From the NCBI RefSeq assembly GCF_051014445.1, contig NC_135144.1, positions 5,580,001 through 5,644,000 on the forward strand: a stretch of DNA of 64,000 nucleotides, written 5' to 3'. Position numbers and translations under genes: made by a program. The notes below the pieces were generated by a model. It was not told the origin of the DNA. It saw nothing but the letters and a program-made list of their open reading frames with translations, and searched no databases. Shown piece by piece: positions 1 to 11,878 of the stretch; the stretch's first letter is position 1, and every line of letters begins with the position of its first letter. The stretch is from Colletes latitarsis. Taxonomy: Eukaryota; Arthropoda; Insecta; Hymenoptera; Colletidae.

Positions 1-314
1 AGTCGTTAATTGCATTCATCTCTGATATTTACGTTGAATACTTTCGACCGAATGCGATTCTTGATATTTATTCAAATAATTATTTCGTCCTGTTAATTTG
101 TTGTGAAAATATTCATCGTTCGTTACGGGGAGTTTCACGAGTTATGAACCATGAATGGCTTTTCGGATTTATTCTCTGCGTATAATTGGATCATACCAAA
201 GAGAACGTTCCAATGATCGTTTATTAAATCTCGCGACCGGAGCATATTGTATGTTAAAATTCCACAGAGTGTACGGGGTGGATCATTAAAACGGATGTAC
301 TTAAAAGTTTTCTA
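1..314. other. unannotated AT-rich DNA
   Basis: I see no coding signal, RNA gene or recognisable repeat here. The composition is moderately CpG-rich for the window, so it may be single-copy host sequence. Confidence 0.3.
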
Positions 315-676
315 CAGGATATTCGGCCACCGCTGGGAAAAATTTTATTGGGAGATTCTAGAGGCCAAAATAAGATGAAAATCAAAAATAACAATTTGTT
401 GATGGAGGCTTCGTGAAAAAGTTATTAAAAAATTTGAAATCGTTCTGGAAAAATTATTTTCGATTGCAGGGGTCAATTACAATAATTTTTGGTAAATAGT
501 CCTACCTCCGAAATCCTACCCTCTTTCTAGAAAAAAATTCATTTTGGGCGGAACTTTAAACGTTAATAACTTTTTAACGAAGCCTGCATCAACAAATAAG
601 TTTTCTTCATTTTCGTCTTATTTTGGCCTCTAGAATCTTTAATTAAAATTTTTCCCAGGGGTGGCCGAGCACTCTG
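315..676. mobile_element. FB1 inverted-repeat element, copy 1 (short form)
   Basis: This is a short FB1 copy of about 0.36 kb. The left end reads CAGGATATTCGGCCACCG and the right end is its inverse, ending GAGCACTCTG. Both terminal repeats carry the family signature TTCTAGAGGCCAAAATAAGA or its inverse. One internal repeat unit lies between them. It encodes nothing and would need a transposase supplied in trans. Confidence 0.85.
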
Positions 677-679
677 TAT

Positions 680-2090
680 AATGCTTGATTCTTATACGAG
701 TCATCTTCAACCTAACAAAAAAATAAACAACCATAATACAAAAATTGTATCATGTGGAAGAATAGTAAATTCGTTGAAAATTAAACTATCCTAAGAATAT
801 AACTATAAAAATGTTCATAATATGTAGTAGTAAACAAGGTGGGAACGAAGAGAAAATTTTTTTTTTTAGTGTGAAGAAAATAAAGGAAAGAAGAAAATTC
901 TAAACCAAATTGAATATTATGGATGATTGTTAAAACTAAAATTGGTTTTCTACAAACTGAAATACTTATAATGAATGGTGGAAACATTACATATGTATGT
1001 GAGTAATAATACTACATATTATGTTTGTTTTTCTTTGTAAACACTTTTATATACATATAATGTATTAACATACAATTTTTAAATAATTTACATTATTATA
1101 GTATTCGTTACTGAACAAGACTCTCTTGATTCTAAAGGTGGTTTCTTAAAATAAATTTTATATTAAAAGAAATAACTTTTATATTCGTACGCTGCCTACA
1201 TTATCTACGTAAGTAAAGTTACATTGTTATATGAGGTTTCGATAAAATATTGTAAGAAATCCGCAATTTTGATGAAAAATGGTCTATTCAAGTCACGATC
1301 ATTAAATTAATATACGATTCTACGATATAACATGTGGCTCCAACGAATGTCTTGTACTTCTAAAACCATACGCTCGTAATATTCAATTGGAAGAAAATGG
1401 AGAAGGGTACAGAAAATTTATAGCTGTCATCGTCGTGCAGCCAAAGCTCGGAGGTACATTTTATCCTATCCTGAGAGTGCAGTAGATATATAGAATGCAG
1501 ATAATATGCACTTTACATGTCTTCAGTAATACGAGAATGAATGACATACTGCCGTCGCGTCTTTAATAATTTAATGTCGTATCTTGTCGCGTCAGATGTA
1601 CCTCTTATGTTTTTACACGTATTCACTAATGACATTTTCCACACCGTTTTACAGCTACGTTTTATTCCCCTTATGCAGCAATGATAAATGTACAGGTAAC
1701 TCTCCTATAACACGGTAGATAAGTTCCTAGAAAATACCGTGTTGTGTGAAACCGTGTAATATGAGACCCAGAGCCAGTATAAAAAGAGGAATTACGTTCC
1801 GAAAATTTATTAAAAACAAATATTTCTTTTTAATTCTACATAAGCAACTTAATTTTTATGAAAAATATAAATGTATGTATAACACAAAACAAAAAGAGAA
1901 ACAAAAAATATTATTTTAATTTATCGCAACCTTAATTTAATAAATTATAATTTGTTTGTATTTTTTCATGTAAAGCCACTATAGTTCATTATTTCTTCGC
2001 GTCATTATTTTAAGGTAATTTAGTTTTTAAATATGTTAAGCAAAAATCATGATATCCAGTGCTGTAGGAGTACAGTGTTGTACAAAGGTT
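680..2090. other. unannotated AT-rich DNA
   Basis: The stretch is AT-rich, with a T-run near 858 and several simple A/T tracts. The one short open frame on the minus strand (781-987) is low complexity and unconvincing. I recognise no TE terminus or gene. Confidence 0.3.
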
Positions 2091-2091
2091 T

Positions 2092-2343
2092 TTGCAATTT
2101 TCTTATCGTGTTAGATTTCAAAATTTGTTTAAGCATTCGTGGTACAAAAGTGAATATATGGAAGAATGTCCGGCACGTTTCGAAAATCCAGTCGATTATT
2201 GTTTTTTAAAACAGGTTAAAGAAATTCATCGGTGTTATATATGCGGGGAATTAGCTATAGTTCGTTGCGCTTGGTGTAAAAAATATTTATGTTTCAAACA
2301 CTTTTTTGAAGAATTTCATTACTGTACAAGCTACGTAGAGTAA
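2092..2343 (+). pseudogene. piggyBac-like C-terminal cysteine-rich tail (fragment A)
   Basis: The last roughly 60 residues have the spacing C-x2-C, C-x2-C, C-x4-H and end in a H/Y-rich tail (CYICGELA, then CAWCKKYLCFKHFF, then FHYC). This matches the small zinc-binding tail found at the C-terminus of many piggyBac-type transposases, where it helps bind element ends; that family link is by eye. A second copy with the same layout lies at 57935-58105. No upstream DDD catalytic domain is present, so this is a 3' relic. It stops at TAA 2341-2343, about 15 bp before FB1 copy 2. The ATG at 2158, just before EECPARFENP, is more plausible than the upstream start, but the fragment may simply lack its true N-terminus. 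Confidence 0.5.
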
Positions 2344-2357
2344 TATTGGGTATTATA

Positions 2358-2732
2358 CAGAGTGCTCGGTCACCCCTGGGAAAAATTTTAATGAAAGATT
2401 CTAGAGGCCAAAATAAGACGAAAATCGAGAAAACTTATTTGTTGATGCAGGCTTCGTTAAAAAGTTATTAACGTTTAAAGTTCCACCCGTTCTGAATTTT
2501 TTTCTAGAAAGTGGATAGGATTTCGAGGGTATGTCTATTCACCAAAAATTATTGTAATTGACCCCTGCAACCAAAAATAATTTTTCCAGAACGATTTCAA
2601 ATTTTTTAATTTAATTTTTTAGTAACTTTTTAATGAAGCCTCAATCGACAAATTGATATTCTTGATTTTCGTCTTATTTTGGCCTCTAGAATCTCGTATT
2701 CAAATTTTTCCCAGGGGTGGTCGAACACCCTG
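2358..2732. mobile_element. FB1 element, copy 2 (short form)
   Basis: This 375-bp copy runs from CAGAGTGCTCGGTCACCC to GGTCGAACACCCTG. The two terminal repeats surround a single internal unit. The 35 bp just outside its right end (about 2733-2767) recur just outside the right end of copy 3 (about 4404-4438). The two right ends therefore derive from a tandem duplication that included flanking DNA. Confidence 0.85.
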
Positions 2733-2908
2733 TATGTATGTAATATTATATTACAATAACAATAACTTTCATTAATATCAAACCACCCCAAGTTATTTAA
2801 ATGAACAGATATTTTTCTTTTAATTTCTAGAATTATCACGATTATTCTTAACTGTATCCAAGCGAACTTTACTGATAAAAGTCTTATTGATGAGTTTGAT
2901 TGCTTCCA

Positions 2909-4100
2909 GAATTTCTACAAATTCTCCACTAAAATACGCGTCGTTTGCATTTTGAAAAATTAAAATCCTCCAATCCGTTCAAGAGTTATGATGTTTTAAA
3001 GATACGTATGAAATTTTCGGGTGACATTTCTGGCCTGAAATTATATTTTCGGTAAGGAATTTTTTTCTCGAAACTGAGTAGAATTTCTGGGGCATACCTA
3101 TTCATCAAAAGTGATTGTAATTTACATCTACAACTAAAAATAATTTTTTCAGAACAATTTGAAATTTTTTTTATTTCGCCGGAAAATTTAGGCACCTATA
3201 ATCCCCTGTCGATTTTTCATAAAAAGCTGTTTTTAATTTTTAATAACTTTTTTTGACGTCCTACAAAATAGTTGTTCAATACTTTTTTCTAAGTACCTAT
3301 GAGTTCTATTTCAAAAAAAAGTTTCAATAAAATACAGTAACTATTATAAGAGTTATGGTCGTTTGAATATTGGACCATTTTTATGAAGTTTTTCTCAGTT
3401 TACGTTGTCAAGGAACAACTTTTTCAATATTGTTAGAATTTCTACATAATCTCCACTCAAATGCGCGTTATTGGCATTTTGAAAAATTAAAATCCTCCAA
3501 TCCGTTCAAGAGTTATGATGTTTTAAAGATACGTATCGAAATTTTCGGGTGACATTTCTGGCCTGAAATTATATTTTCGGTAAGAAATTTTTTTCTCGAA
3601 ACTGAGTAGGATTTCTGGGATATACCTATTCATCAAAAGTGATTGTAATTTACATCTACAACTAAAAATAATTTTTTCAGAACAATTTGAAATTTTTTTT
3701 ATTTCGCCGAAAATTTTAGGCACCTATATCCCGTGTCGATTTTTCTTGAAAATCTGTTTTTAATTTTTAATAATTTTTTTTGATGTCCTACAAAATAGTT
3801 ATCCAATACTTTTTTGTAGGTACTCATGAGCTCTATTTCCGAAAAAAGTTTCAATAGAATACCCTAACTATTATAGGAGTTATGGTCGTTTGAATATTGG
3901 ACCATTTTTATGAAGTTTTTCTCAGTTTACGATGTCAAGGAACAACTTTTTCAACATTGTTAGAATTTCTACATAATCTCCACTAAAATGCGCGTTGTTT
4001 GCATTTTGAAAAATTAAAATCCCTCAATTCGTTCAAGAGTTATGACATTTTAAAGATTCGCATGAAATTTCAGGGAAGCATTTCTGGCCTCACATTAGAT
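2909..4100. repeat. 527-bp-spaced tandem array of FB1 core module
   Basis: The same landmark, beginning GAATTTCTAC, occurs at 2909, 3436 and 3963, which is exactly 527 bp apart each time. Units include the landmark, a cgaattttttt-type subunit and a conserved stretch at about 3225-3420 and 3760-3950. Two full units and a partial third are present. Open frames of 66-69 codons (2986-3195 and 3523-3723, minus strand) are near-identical only because the DNA is repeated. Confidence 0.8.
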
Positions 4101-4403
4101 TTTCGGTAAAGAATTTTTTTCTCGAGAGTGGGTAGGATTTCGGGGTATGTCTATTCACCAAAAATGCTTGTAATTTACCTCTGTAATTAAATATAATTTT
4201 TTTAGTATGATTTGAAATTTTTTAATTTCGTCCAATAATTTCAGTACCTACTCGAATTTTTTTCTCGAAAGTGGGTAGGATTTCAGGATTTAATAACTTT
4301 TTAACGAAACCTCAATCAACAAATTGATATTCTTGATTTTCGTCTTATTTTGGCCTCTAGAATCTCTCATTAAAATTTTTCTCAAGGGTGGCCAAACACC
4401 CTG
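2909..4403. mobile_element. FB1 element, copy 3 (expanded core, left end missing)
   Basis: The right terminal repeat is intact and ends AACACCCTG at 4403. No left terminal repeat is found before 2909; DNA at 2735-2900 is unrelated. The body is an expanded core with 527-bp periodicity plus two of the usual 140-bp subunits (about 4110-4290). Loss of the left end, together with the duplicated flank shared with copy 2, suggests unequal exchange or slippage rather than a clean insertion. Confidence 0.7.
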
Positions 4404-4439
4404 TATGTATGCAGTATTATATTACAATAACAATTAAAG

Positions 4440-5325
4440 TTAGAATAAGCGATGTATAGGTGTTGATTTGATGAACACAGTATGGATGAATGAGAGTGTA
4501 GCTATGTCAAAAACTATTATTCTATATTCTGAGCTTAGTTTTGTATGTACATTAACCGCCTTTTCAATTGCACTATTGGATCGGAAATACTCTGTATATT
4601 GTAGAAATTCTACAAAATAAATGAACTTCATCGTATGATGACGAAATTGATCTTACAATTATGTAAGTGACATGTAAAACGAACGCAGAAATGATACTTA
4701 TCAAAGGTCGTATCAACGTTGCAAGTCGAATCAACAGTCAATACAGAAAGGTAACAATATTTAAATTGCGAATTCCAACGGAATAATTAAAATAATGTGG
4801 GGTGTGAATGCATGAGCGCGTTGTTGTATAAGTGTGGGAGGCAAGTGACCGGAATCAGCTGTGCAAACCTCGGAAACAAATCGATCGATTGCTAGGTCGC
4901 GAAGCAAATGCAGAATGCGTGCGGTTTTTGTCCCAAGGCGTGTGTGTGTGCGTGTGTATGAGAGATTAGGTGGAAAGCGGCCAGGAAGGCAGAGCAATTA
5001 GAGCGATTGGAGCGATTGTAGTGTGCAAAGCGAGCTTGTGTATTTTGAGTTGATTACTTTTGGTTTGATAAAGTTCTATATCCTACAATAATTATAAATT
5101 ATAATACATCGTTGAATCCATTATAAATAAACGTTTTTATCGATTAGAAAAAGTGAAAGTTTTTCGAAACATATGGGGAGGGGGAATTCAATTTTGCAAA
5201 AAAATGATTTTTTCAACAAAATTTACACGCAGCTTTATAGACCTCAAGAAACAGAACAATTTCTATTTCAACTATTTTTTCATATCTTTTGTTGTTTACG
5301 ACTTATAAGCACGTACATAGAAAGG
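4440..5325. other. unannotated DNA with a short TG-rich tract
   Basis: A short simple repeat of TG/CG dinucleotides lies at about 4939-4960. No gene or TE end is recognised. Open frames here (for example 4761-4997 minus) show no family resemblance. Confidence 0.3.
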
Positions 5326-5329
5326 GCGG

Positions 5330-5478
5330 TTGAGATAAAAGTGTTGATATCTCCCTGAAAGTGTAAAACAGGCACGAACGAATTACACCTGACTTTTTAG
5401 ATAGGTCTAATTAATGTTTATGCAAAGTTTCATTAAAATCGGAGTGTATCAGTTCGCGATGTTCCCTTGTGAGTCGGT
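5330..5478. repeat. diverged copy of the CAAGGGAC-ended repeat family
   Basis: The stretch ends with GATGTTCCCTTGTGAG and contains a motif of the type AGTTTCATTAAAATCGGAG. These resemble the terminal 130 bp of the duplicated repeat at 52731-53203 and 62050-62541. Similarity is partial and the boundaries are uncertain. Confidence 0.35.
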
Positions 5479-5788
5479 TTCGTGACGATTAAAACACTTT
5501 TAACTCAAACTGGCAGAAAATTGAGACAGTTGCAAAAGGATACATAATTGTTCATTAAAATAGATATTCAATACCGGGCAGTAGTACATAATTCATCCTA
5601 GTGGGGGTTCGTTGTACGTCGAACAGACTTAATTTGAGCGATGATAATTAAAGGTTTTAGAAGTTCAATTTTTGTACGTCTACAGTAATGGAAATTATGT
5701 TCCAGAAATTTGTATGTTTTATCAAACCCATTTAGCATTTTATCATGATACGAATTTATAAAATAAATCATGCATTTTTTTATTGATA

Positions 5789-6297
5789 TGTCGGAATCCA
5801 TTAAAAAGTTTTTGTTCTCAAATTGAATGTTACTTCACGTTGTGCAAATAAAGTTATGTTGGCTCTAATCGATATTTAAATGTAATCGATGCAAAGAATG
5901 TCACCGGAAACGCAAACGTGCGCCTAGCTGGCGTTGACGTTTGGATGTGGCCTTTAAAGGTAGTCAAGTTGGTTGTCTGGTTACCGGAACGTTTGAAAAA
6001 AGAAGGATTCGAAAAAGAAACGAACAGATTTAAAAGGGTTTCCAGACTGAAGGAACGTGCGGGGAAAGAATTAGAAAAAGAATCCCTGCAAAGGACTCAT
6101 CGGTTATCGTTGTACATTCTTTCGTGTTGTTTAAGTGTTTGTGTTATAGTTATCAGTTATTAGTTTATTTAGTTAAAAGAGTTAAGAAAAGCAAGAAATG
6201 CATAGAGTGACGAGACAAAGGCTTGGTCGCCCGAGAGGACCTAATACAAGTCGCCCTAGAGAAATGGTCAATGATACTGTTTCTCCGACAGATATTT
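5789..6297 (+). repeat. 0.5-kb dispersed repeat, copy 1, with start of an Arg-rich ORF
   Basis: This block matches 45936-46440 in inverted orientation. Both copies begin at TGTCGGAATCC in the element's own direction and stop resembling each other at about the same internal point. A reading frame opens at ATG 6198 with MHRVTRQRLGRPRGPNTSRP and closes at TAA 6302-6304. In the other copy the same N-terminus is kept with several silent codon changes, which suggests real coding constraint in the parent element. An LTR-plus-leader of a retroelement is one possibility (TG start, AATAAA near 5847), but I cannot show a primer-binding site or a CA end. Confidence 0.55.
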
Positions 6298-6299
6298 TT

Positions 6300-8030
6300 T
6301 TGTAACCAAGTTCTATGAAGCTTTTGTTGAAATTGATCGCTATATGAATACTTTTTACACCCACTGTGAATATCTTTAGTAGTTTCGCTGAAATTTTTAT
6401 ACTTCCGGAAGTCGTTTGCGTAAAGTAGAAATCTTGGGTAGGACTCGTTCGGTTACAGGATACTTAACACGACGAAACCCATTCGCGTAAGTAGGTAATT
6501 AAATATATTTTGAACCATCGCTAGTCAAAGGCAAAAAAACAGGAAGATAAGACTGCGTTTGATTCTCTTACTTCGAATTTATTGTCGAGTTTACAGAACG
6601 TCACGACAACATTAGGCGTCTCTTTTTCACGCTATCTGGAAAATCGCGTTCTCGAGAAAGCGGTCTTGCGGTGGAAACGGAGGACAGAGGGGACAGAGGT
6701 AGATGTTGAAAATGAGGTAAAAGCCTTTTACGCTAATACGTGTATACTTGTCGGTCGCGTGGTCTTCGTGTTCATCGATCCACGCGAGTTCGACGAGCAG
6801 ACGATGGGAAAAAGTCGCGAAAGTACCGGTGAGATTAGTGTGTGACTAAAGGCGATGCGAGATTTCTGTGAATGAAAACGATTTAAGACATGAAACGCAT
6901 TCCGCGTGGAAGGAAATAGCTTTTACAGTATTTCCTCAGGCCTTTCATGGACAAAAAGAGAACATTTTGCCAAGCGAAATTTTCGTATCGATATTTATGT
7001 TGATGTAATTACGTATTCACCCATATGCCACGAAACACTTGATGGAATTCGATTGCAACGTTTGAATCGAACATTGAACTTTCGGGCCCGTCGGAGAACG
7101 TAAAACGAAACGACGATTTTCGTACATTGACGTGGGGATCACTTTATCGTTTTATTTATGGCGACGAAATGTTCATATCAATGTTTATATCGAATAAAAA
7201 TTTCAACTATAGAGAGTATTTTTTATTATTTCATTTACAGCGATGAAATTTATGTGTCAATATATATTTCGATTAATTATTATTTGTATTACTGATCAAA
7301 ACGATATGACTGATTGAGTTATTTTCAACAATAAAATATGAAAATAATTAAATGGTTAATAAGTTTCAATTAATTAAATGCACACTTCCTCGCTAAAAAT
7401 TTATACGACTCTACGTTTACGCTATAGGTTGCAAAGTGTCACGCTATAATACATAGTCGAGTACATTAGTATAATTGCAAGTCAAATTAACGAGCTGTTC
7501 TTTGATGAATTACTTTCTTTCTAATTGGATGGTATATTTTTGGTTCGTAATAATTTTTAGATATAGTTATGTTTTTTTAAAGATGACTCAAACATTGAGG
7601 TCGCGAACATTTTCGAAAAATCGCAGTTCCAATGTTTATAATTCTCCCGTCCGTGGAACCGAAAGTATAGAATAAATATACGACGAAGAAATCGTGTTGC
7701 GTAAAACGATTCGCGATTCGATGTTGTATTCTTCGTGTGTTCAATTCCTCGAGCCTGTGCAACGAAGTAGTGGTACCTTTCACTCCTGGGACGTGTTTAA
7801 ACGAAATAACCCTATATAACCTCTGGATAACGTAGAAACGAGTTTCGTCCTTTTACGTCGGCTTCTCATACCCGAGCCATCAGTCCGAGAGACGTGGTTT
7901 TCATTATTCTTTTTTCATTCCTTTCGTGGCTAAGTGCAATATCGCGTTTTTCGGTACATCCATTTCCGATTCATGGAATCGTGCCTTATAATCATAAATG
8001 TTTACATTGTGTGTTTAATACCTGCTGCCG
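6300..8030. other. unannotated mixed-composition DNA
   Basis: This segment is richer in CG dinucleotides than most of the window, especially 6560-7110 and 7680-7900. Open frames of 60-90 codons occur on both strands, but none has a recognisable domain or clear splice context. It is a candidate for single-copy host intergenic or intronic sequence. Confidence 0.3.
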
Positions 8031-8041
8031 GTTGTTGGTGG

Positions 8042-8080
8042 TTAACACTAGATTGCCTAAGGAGGTCATTTTGACTGCTT
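8042..8080. mobile_element. possible piggyBac-type terminus
   Basis: TTAACACTAGATTGCC at 8042 resembles a piggyBac-style end, with a TTAA target followed by a CMCTAG-like start. A matching inverted end was not found nearby, so this is at most a truncated relic. Confidence 0.25.
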
Positions 8081-8497
8081 TTCAATTTCAATTAGAAAAA
8101 CAATTATGTACATAATGACACAGTTTCTTAGAATTTTGTGACTTTTTATATAACATATAAATGCGTTTATTAATAATTGTTGTTGCCTCCCACCTTCTTC
8201 ATTTCCGATATATATATGTGTTATACGTATATTGCCCAAAAGCATTCATTTTGACTACTTGGGAAATTTTAAATAATCAAATGACTTTTATTATTGAATT
8301 GAGTAAATTTCTTATATGACCAGATCGGTTCTGGATTGGAATAACAGTTTATATTTTTTTTTGATTATCGTCACATGATAACATACAAGATCATGATAAA
8401 TTGTTGTTCCCCTTCAACGCGCTATAACGTAGTTCAGGGGGGGAAGAAGGATCACTGACTGCTTGATGCCACAGCCCAGCATACTGTAACTATTATA

Positions 8498-9827
8498 CAG
8501 GGTGTTCGGCCACCCCTGGGAAACATTTTAATGGAAGATTCTAGAGGCCAAAATAGGACGAAAATCAAGAATACCAATTTGTTGATGGAGGCTTCGTTAA
8601 AAAGTTATTAACGTTTAAAGTTCCACCCGTTCTGAATTTTTTTCTAGAAAGTGGGTAGGATTTCGAGGGTATGTCTATTCACCAAAAATGATTGTAATTG
8701 ATCCCTTCAACTAAAAATAATTTTTCTAGAACGATTTGAAATTTTTTAATTTTGTCGAAAAATTTGTTTATCTATTTGAATTTTTTTCTCGAAAATGCGT
8801 AGGATTTCGGAGGTATGCGTATCCACCAAAAATGATTGCAATTGACCCCCGCAACCGAAAATAATTTTTCTAGAACGATATGAGATTTTTTAATTTTGTC
8901 GAAAAATTTGTTTATCTATTCGAATTTTTTTTCTAGAAAGTAGGTAGGATTTCGGGGGTATGTCTATTCACCAAAAATGATTGTAATTGATCCCTACAAC
9001 TAAAAATAATTTTTCTAGAACTAAATAAAAATTTTTTTTTTCGTCGGAAAATTTAGGCACCTACCCCCTGTCGATTTTTCTTAAAAATTCCTTTCTCACT
9101 TTTAGTAATTTTGTTTGACGCCCTACAGAAAAGTTGTCTAATACTTTTTTGTAGGTACCCATGAGCTCTACTTCAGAAAAAAGTTTCATTGAAATATATT
9201 CACAATTGTAGGAGTTATGGCTGTTTGAAAATTGGACCATTTTTATGGGGTTTTTCTGATTTTGCGGGGTCAAGGACCAACTTTTCGAATATTTTTGCGA
9301 TTTGTACATATTCTCCACCAAAATACGCGTAGTTTGCTTTTTTAAACATTAAAATCGTCCAATCCGTTCAGAAGTTATGACGTTTTAAAAATTCGCATGA
9401 AAATTCGGGCAGTCATTTCTGTCCAGAAATTATATTTTCAGTAAGGAATTTTTTTCTCGAAACTCAGTAGGATTTCGGGGGTATGTCTGTTGACCAAAAA
9501 TGCTTGCAATTGACCCCTGCAACTAAAAATAATTTTTCCAAGACGATTCGAAAGTCTTTTTTTTCACCCAAAACTTTCAGCACTTACTCGAATTTTTTTC
9601 TCGGAAGTGTATAGGATTTCGGAAGTATGTGTATTCACCAAAAATGATTGTAATTGACCCCCGCAACCGAAAATAATTTTTCCAGAACGATTTGAAATTT
9701 TTGAATTTAATCGTTAATAACTTTTTAACGAAGCCTCCATCAACAAATTGGTATTCTTGATTTTCGTCTTATTTTGGCCTGTAGAATCCTCCATTAAAAT
9801 TTTTCCTAAGGGTGGCCGAACACTCTG
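8498..9827. mobile_element. FB1 element, copy 4 (long form, 1.33 kb)
   Basis: Both ends are present: CAGGGTGTTCGGCCACCC on the left and GGCCGAACACTCTG on the right. Behind the left terminal repeat come three direct subunits starting near 8634, 8779 and 8921, about 143-145 bp apart. Each carries the sequence ACCAAAAATGATTG. A core module follows at about 9050-9420, then two more subunits and the right terminal repeat. The core has an 86-codon open frame on the minus strand (9061-9321) that recurs in other long copies. Confidence 0.9.
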
Positions 9828-9832
9828 TATAT

Positions 9833-10112
9833 TGCAGTGTATAAAATGTTTGTTTCAAATCAATTAAATAACTAACATTTACGTTATTATTCATCGAACA
9901 TAATTCATTAATGTATATCAATATTGAGCACTACTGATTAACGAGTATTTTAATCGCCAATCGTCGCAAACAATTAGTATTCATTCGTTAATCATGAATC
10001 ATCGTGATCGATTAACGATTGAAGTAAGCATTAATCGTCACCACGATTCCCGATTATCCATTTCGATCATGATCCACAATCGTCAAGGCGACTGAATTTT
10101 GTCCAACACTGA
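9833..10112. mobile_element. possible hAT-type MITE, AATCG-rich
   Basis: The right end, read inward, is CAGTGTTGGACAAAATTC, which is typical of hAT termini. A weak counterpart (CAGTGTATAAAATG) starts at 9833. The interior is crowded with short palindromic words of the type AATCG and CGATT. I could not define an 8-bp target duplication, so the limits are provisional. A related fragment begins at 61458. Confidence 0.4.
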
Positions 10113-10390
10113 TACTAAATACGTAATTTCCCAAACAAATACATGTAATTTCATTAAATACACTGCTGGTCAATATTAAAATTTCACTTCATTTTCGTCT
10201 CGTTTATTGTGATAGTTACAACTCCTTTTTTTCTGCAGTATTACGTAAAAATACACGAAAGATAAACCTAAAAAAAAATTTTGCAATATTTACATAAAGA
10301 ATAACTTATTAATCTTTCTAAGAAAAATGCTGTTTGCAAGATGGACAAAAGTATAAGTTTAATTATAAAAAAATATGTATTATTTATAAA

Positions 10391-10789
10391 CTAATTACAA
10401 TGAAAATTGGTCCCAATAATTATAATATAATACGCCATTATTAAGTGCTGCGTATTTTTTTCCTCGCACATTGTCTCCGCGCACTGTCCAATTACGATAC
10501 CCAAATTTTGCAAAAATTGTAATAATGATTTTGCATCATTATTGAAGATACATATTGATAAATAGGCTGCAATTTCAACAATTTCTGCCCCGCTGAATAA
10601 TGTTCTTGGAGCAATTTTCCAGACTAAATTATTAAAGCTTTCGTTTGCATTCTTTGTATAGACACCAATACATCGCTCAAATAGCTTTTCATTGCTCAAG
10701 TCTTCATAAATGGGTAAAATTACTTTAAAAATATCATCGGAAAGTGTTGGTTCCTGTTTATAATTTGTGTACAATATAATTACGTACAA
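10391..10789 (-). pseudogene. Mutator-like (MULE) transposase C-terminal fragment
   Basis: The 132-residue frame contains PIYEDLSNEKLFERC, then TKNANESFNNLVWKIAPR, then a G-x3-VEIA stretch and FNND. This order (P-x-Y-x-x-L, leader to a C, then N-x-NES-N-x-x-W, then P-K/R-x-x-F-x-G) is characteristic of the C-terminal half of insect Mutator-like transposases. The family call rests on motif recognition by eye. The N-terminal catalytic aspartates are missing, and upstream sequence beyond 10789 shows no continuation. It is a 5'-truncated relic. A MULE-like nonautonomous element in the same window (31187-31901) has the 9-bp target duplication expected for this superfamily. Confidence 0.55.
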
Positions 10790-10888
10790 ATAAATCCAAC
10801 AGATATCGGTTTATGTAGAATATTTTAATGTAATGATACTGCTTTAATCTGGAATAACATTGAAACAAAATATTTTTAATTTATTAAT

Positions 10889-11080
10889 GCCATTATTTCT
10901 GGAATGTAATACGAGCTTTTTCGATTACATTCTTCGTAACGTTTGAGTATATTTCAAGCGTAACTTGTTCAGTTTCGTCGCGAATATTTTATTGAAGTTG
11001 TTGAACTGACTTTCTTTTTTAAGTAGCCCCAAAGAAAAAAATCTGTGCTGTCAAATCAAACGAAGGAGGCAGCCAAATCA
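10889..11080 (-). pseudogene. IS630/Tc1-mariner transposase relic (C-terminal)
   Basis: Reading the minus strand, one frame gives WLPPSFDLTAQIFFFGAT. A shifted frame continues GYLKKKVSSTTS and then VTLEIYSNVTKNVIEKARI. Together they resemble the W-P-x-R-S-P-D-L-T-x-x-D-F-F-L-W-G region and following helix of DUF4817-associated transposases like those at 23-24 kb. The expected catalytic aspartate is replaced (Q-I-F-F where D-F-F is usual). At least one frameshift and one stop are present. Confidence 0.45.
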
Positions 11081-11109
11081 TTTCCTTTGAATAATCACTA
11101 TTGACTATT

Positions 11110-11878
11110 TCATAAAATGTGTTGGAGTGTCAATGTCTTCATAATGAATTGTCAGTATCCAAGCTGCGCGACAGACAAAATCAGCAGCAAACACCATAGA
11201 GAAAAATGGTGCCTTTACATAAAAACGCCCTATACTTTTAACATTTCGACTTCGAACTATTTGGATCCTTTTAAAATATTGTAAGAAACGATCACCGATT
11301 TAAGAAAAAGAGTAGAGGAAAGACGTATAAAAATATTATACAAAAAGGTAAATAAATTGAATATTCAGTTAAATCAAAATCATGTATCTGAAAAGAGATA
11401 GCAGTTTAAGAAGAAATATGCTGCTTTTTGAATAAGAGACGGCTCTTATAATAGTACAGAATTCTGGTAACGTGGATTTGAATAATAGAGGTTCTATTAT
11501 TATACGATTCACACTTCAGAAATAAGATCTTCTAACCGTCTTGAGTAGTCTGGCATTGGCTGCGAAAGTAAACTCTAACCGCTTTGTCTTATTTTCCTTC
11601 AAATCGTGTGCAAAGATGCGATGCAACTGAAAGTGGATAAAGATAGCATCCAAAAAAGCGGGTTTATACCGGGTGATCCGCTAGATAAAATTTATAAGTA
11701 CCGATGGATAAAATATGATTCTCCATTAAACAATACATCGAATATCGTTTGGCCATTACCGACTACGCAGTAAAATAGAAAACACGAAACTATTATACGT
11801 AACAAATTACAGTATTTAAAATCATTTTTAAATATCGTTGACATTTCGCAATTAGTAGTAGTAGTATAGTAGTATATA
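11110..11878. other. unannotated DNA
   Basis: No gene or repeat boundary is recognised between the IS630-like relic and FB1 copy 5. Short A/T-rich and moderately complex segments alternate. Confidence 0.3.

Noticed and set aside
2909..4100. CRISPR-like array because of regular spacing
   Set aside because: The spacing is 527 bp, units are homologous throughout with no unique spacers, and the DNA is eukaryotic TE sequence.
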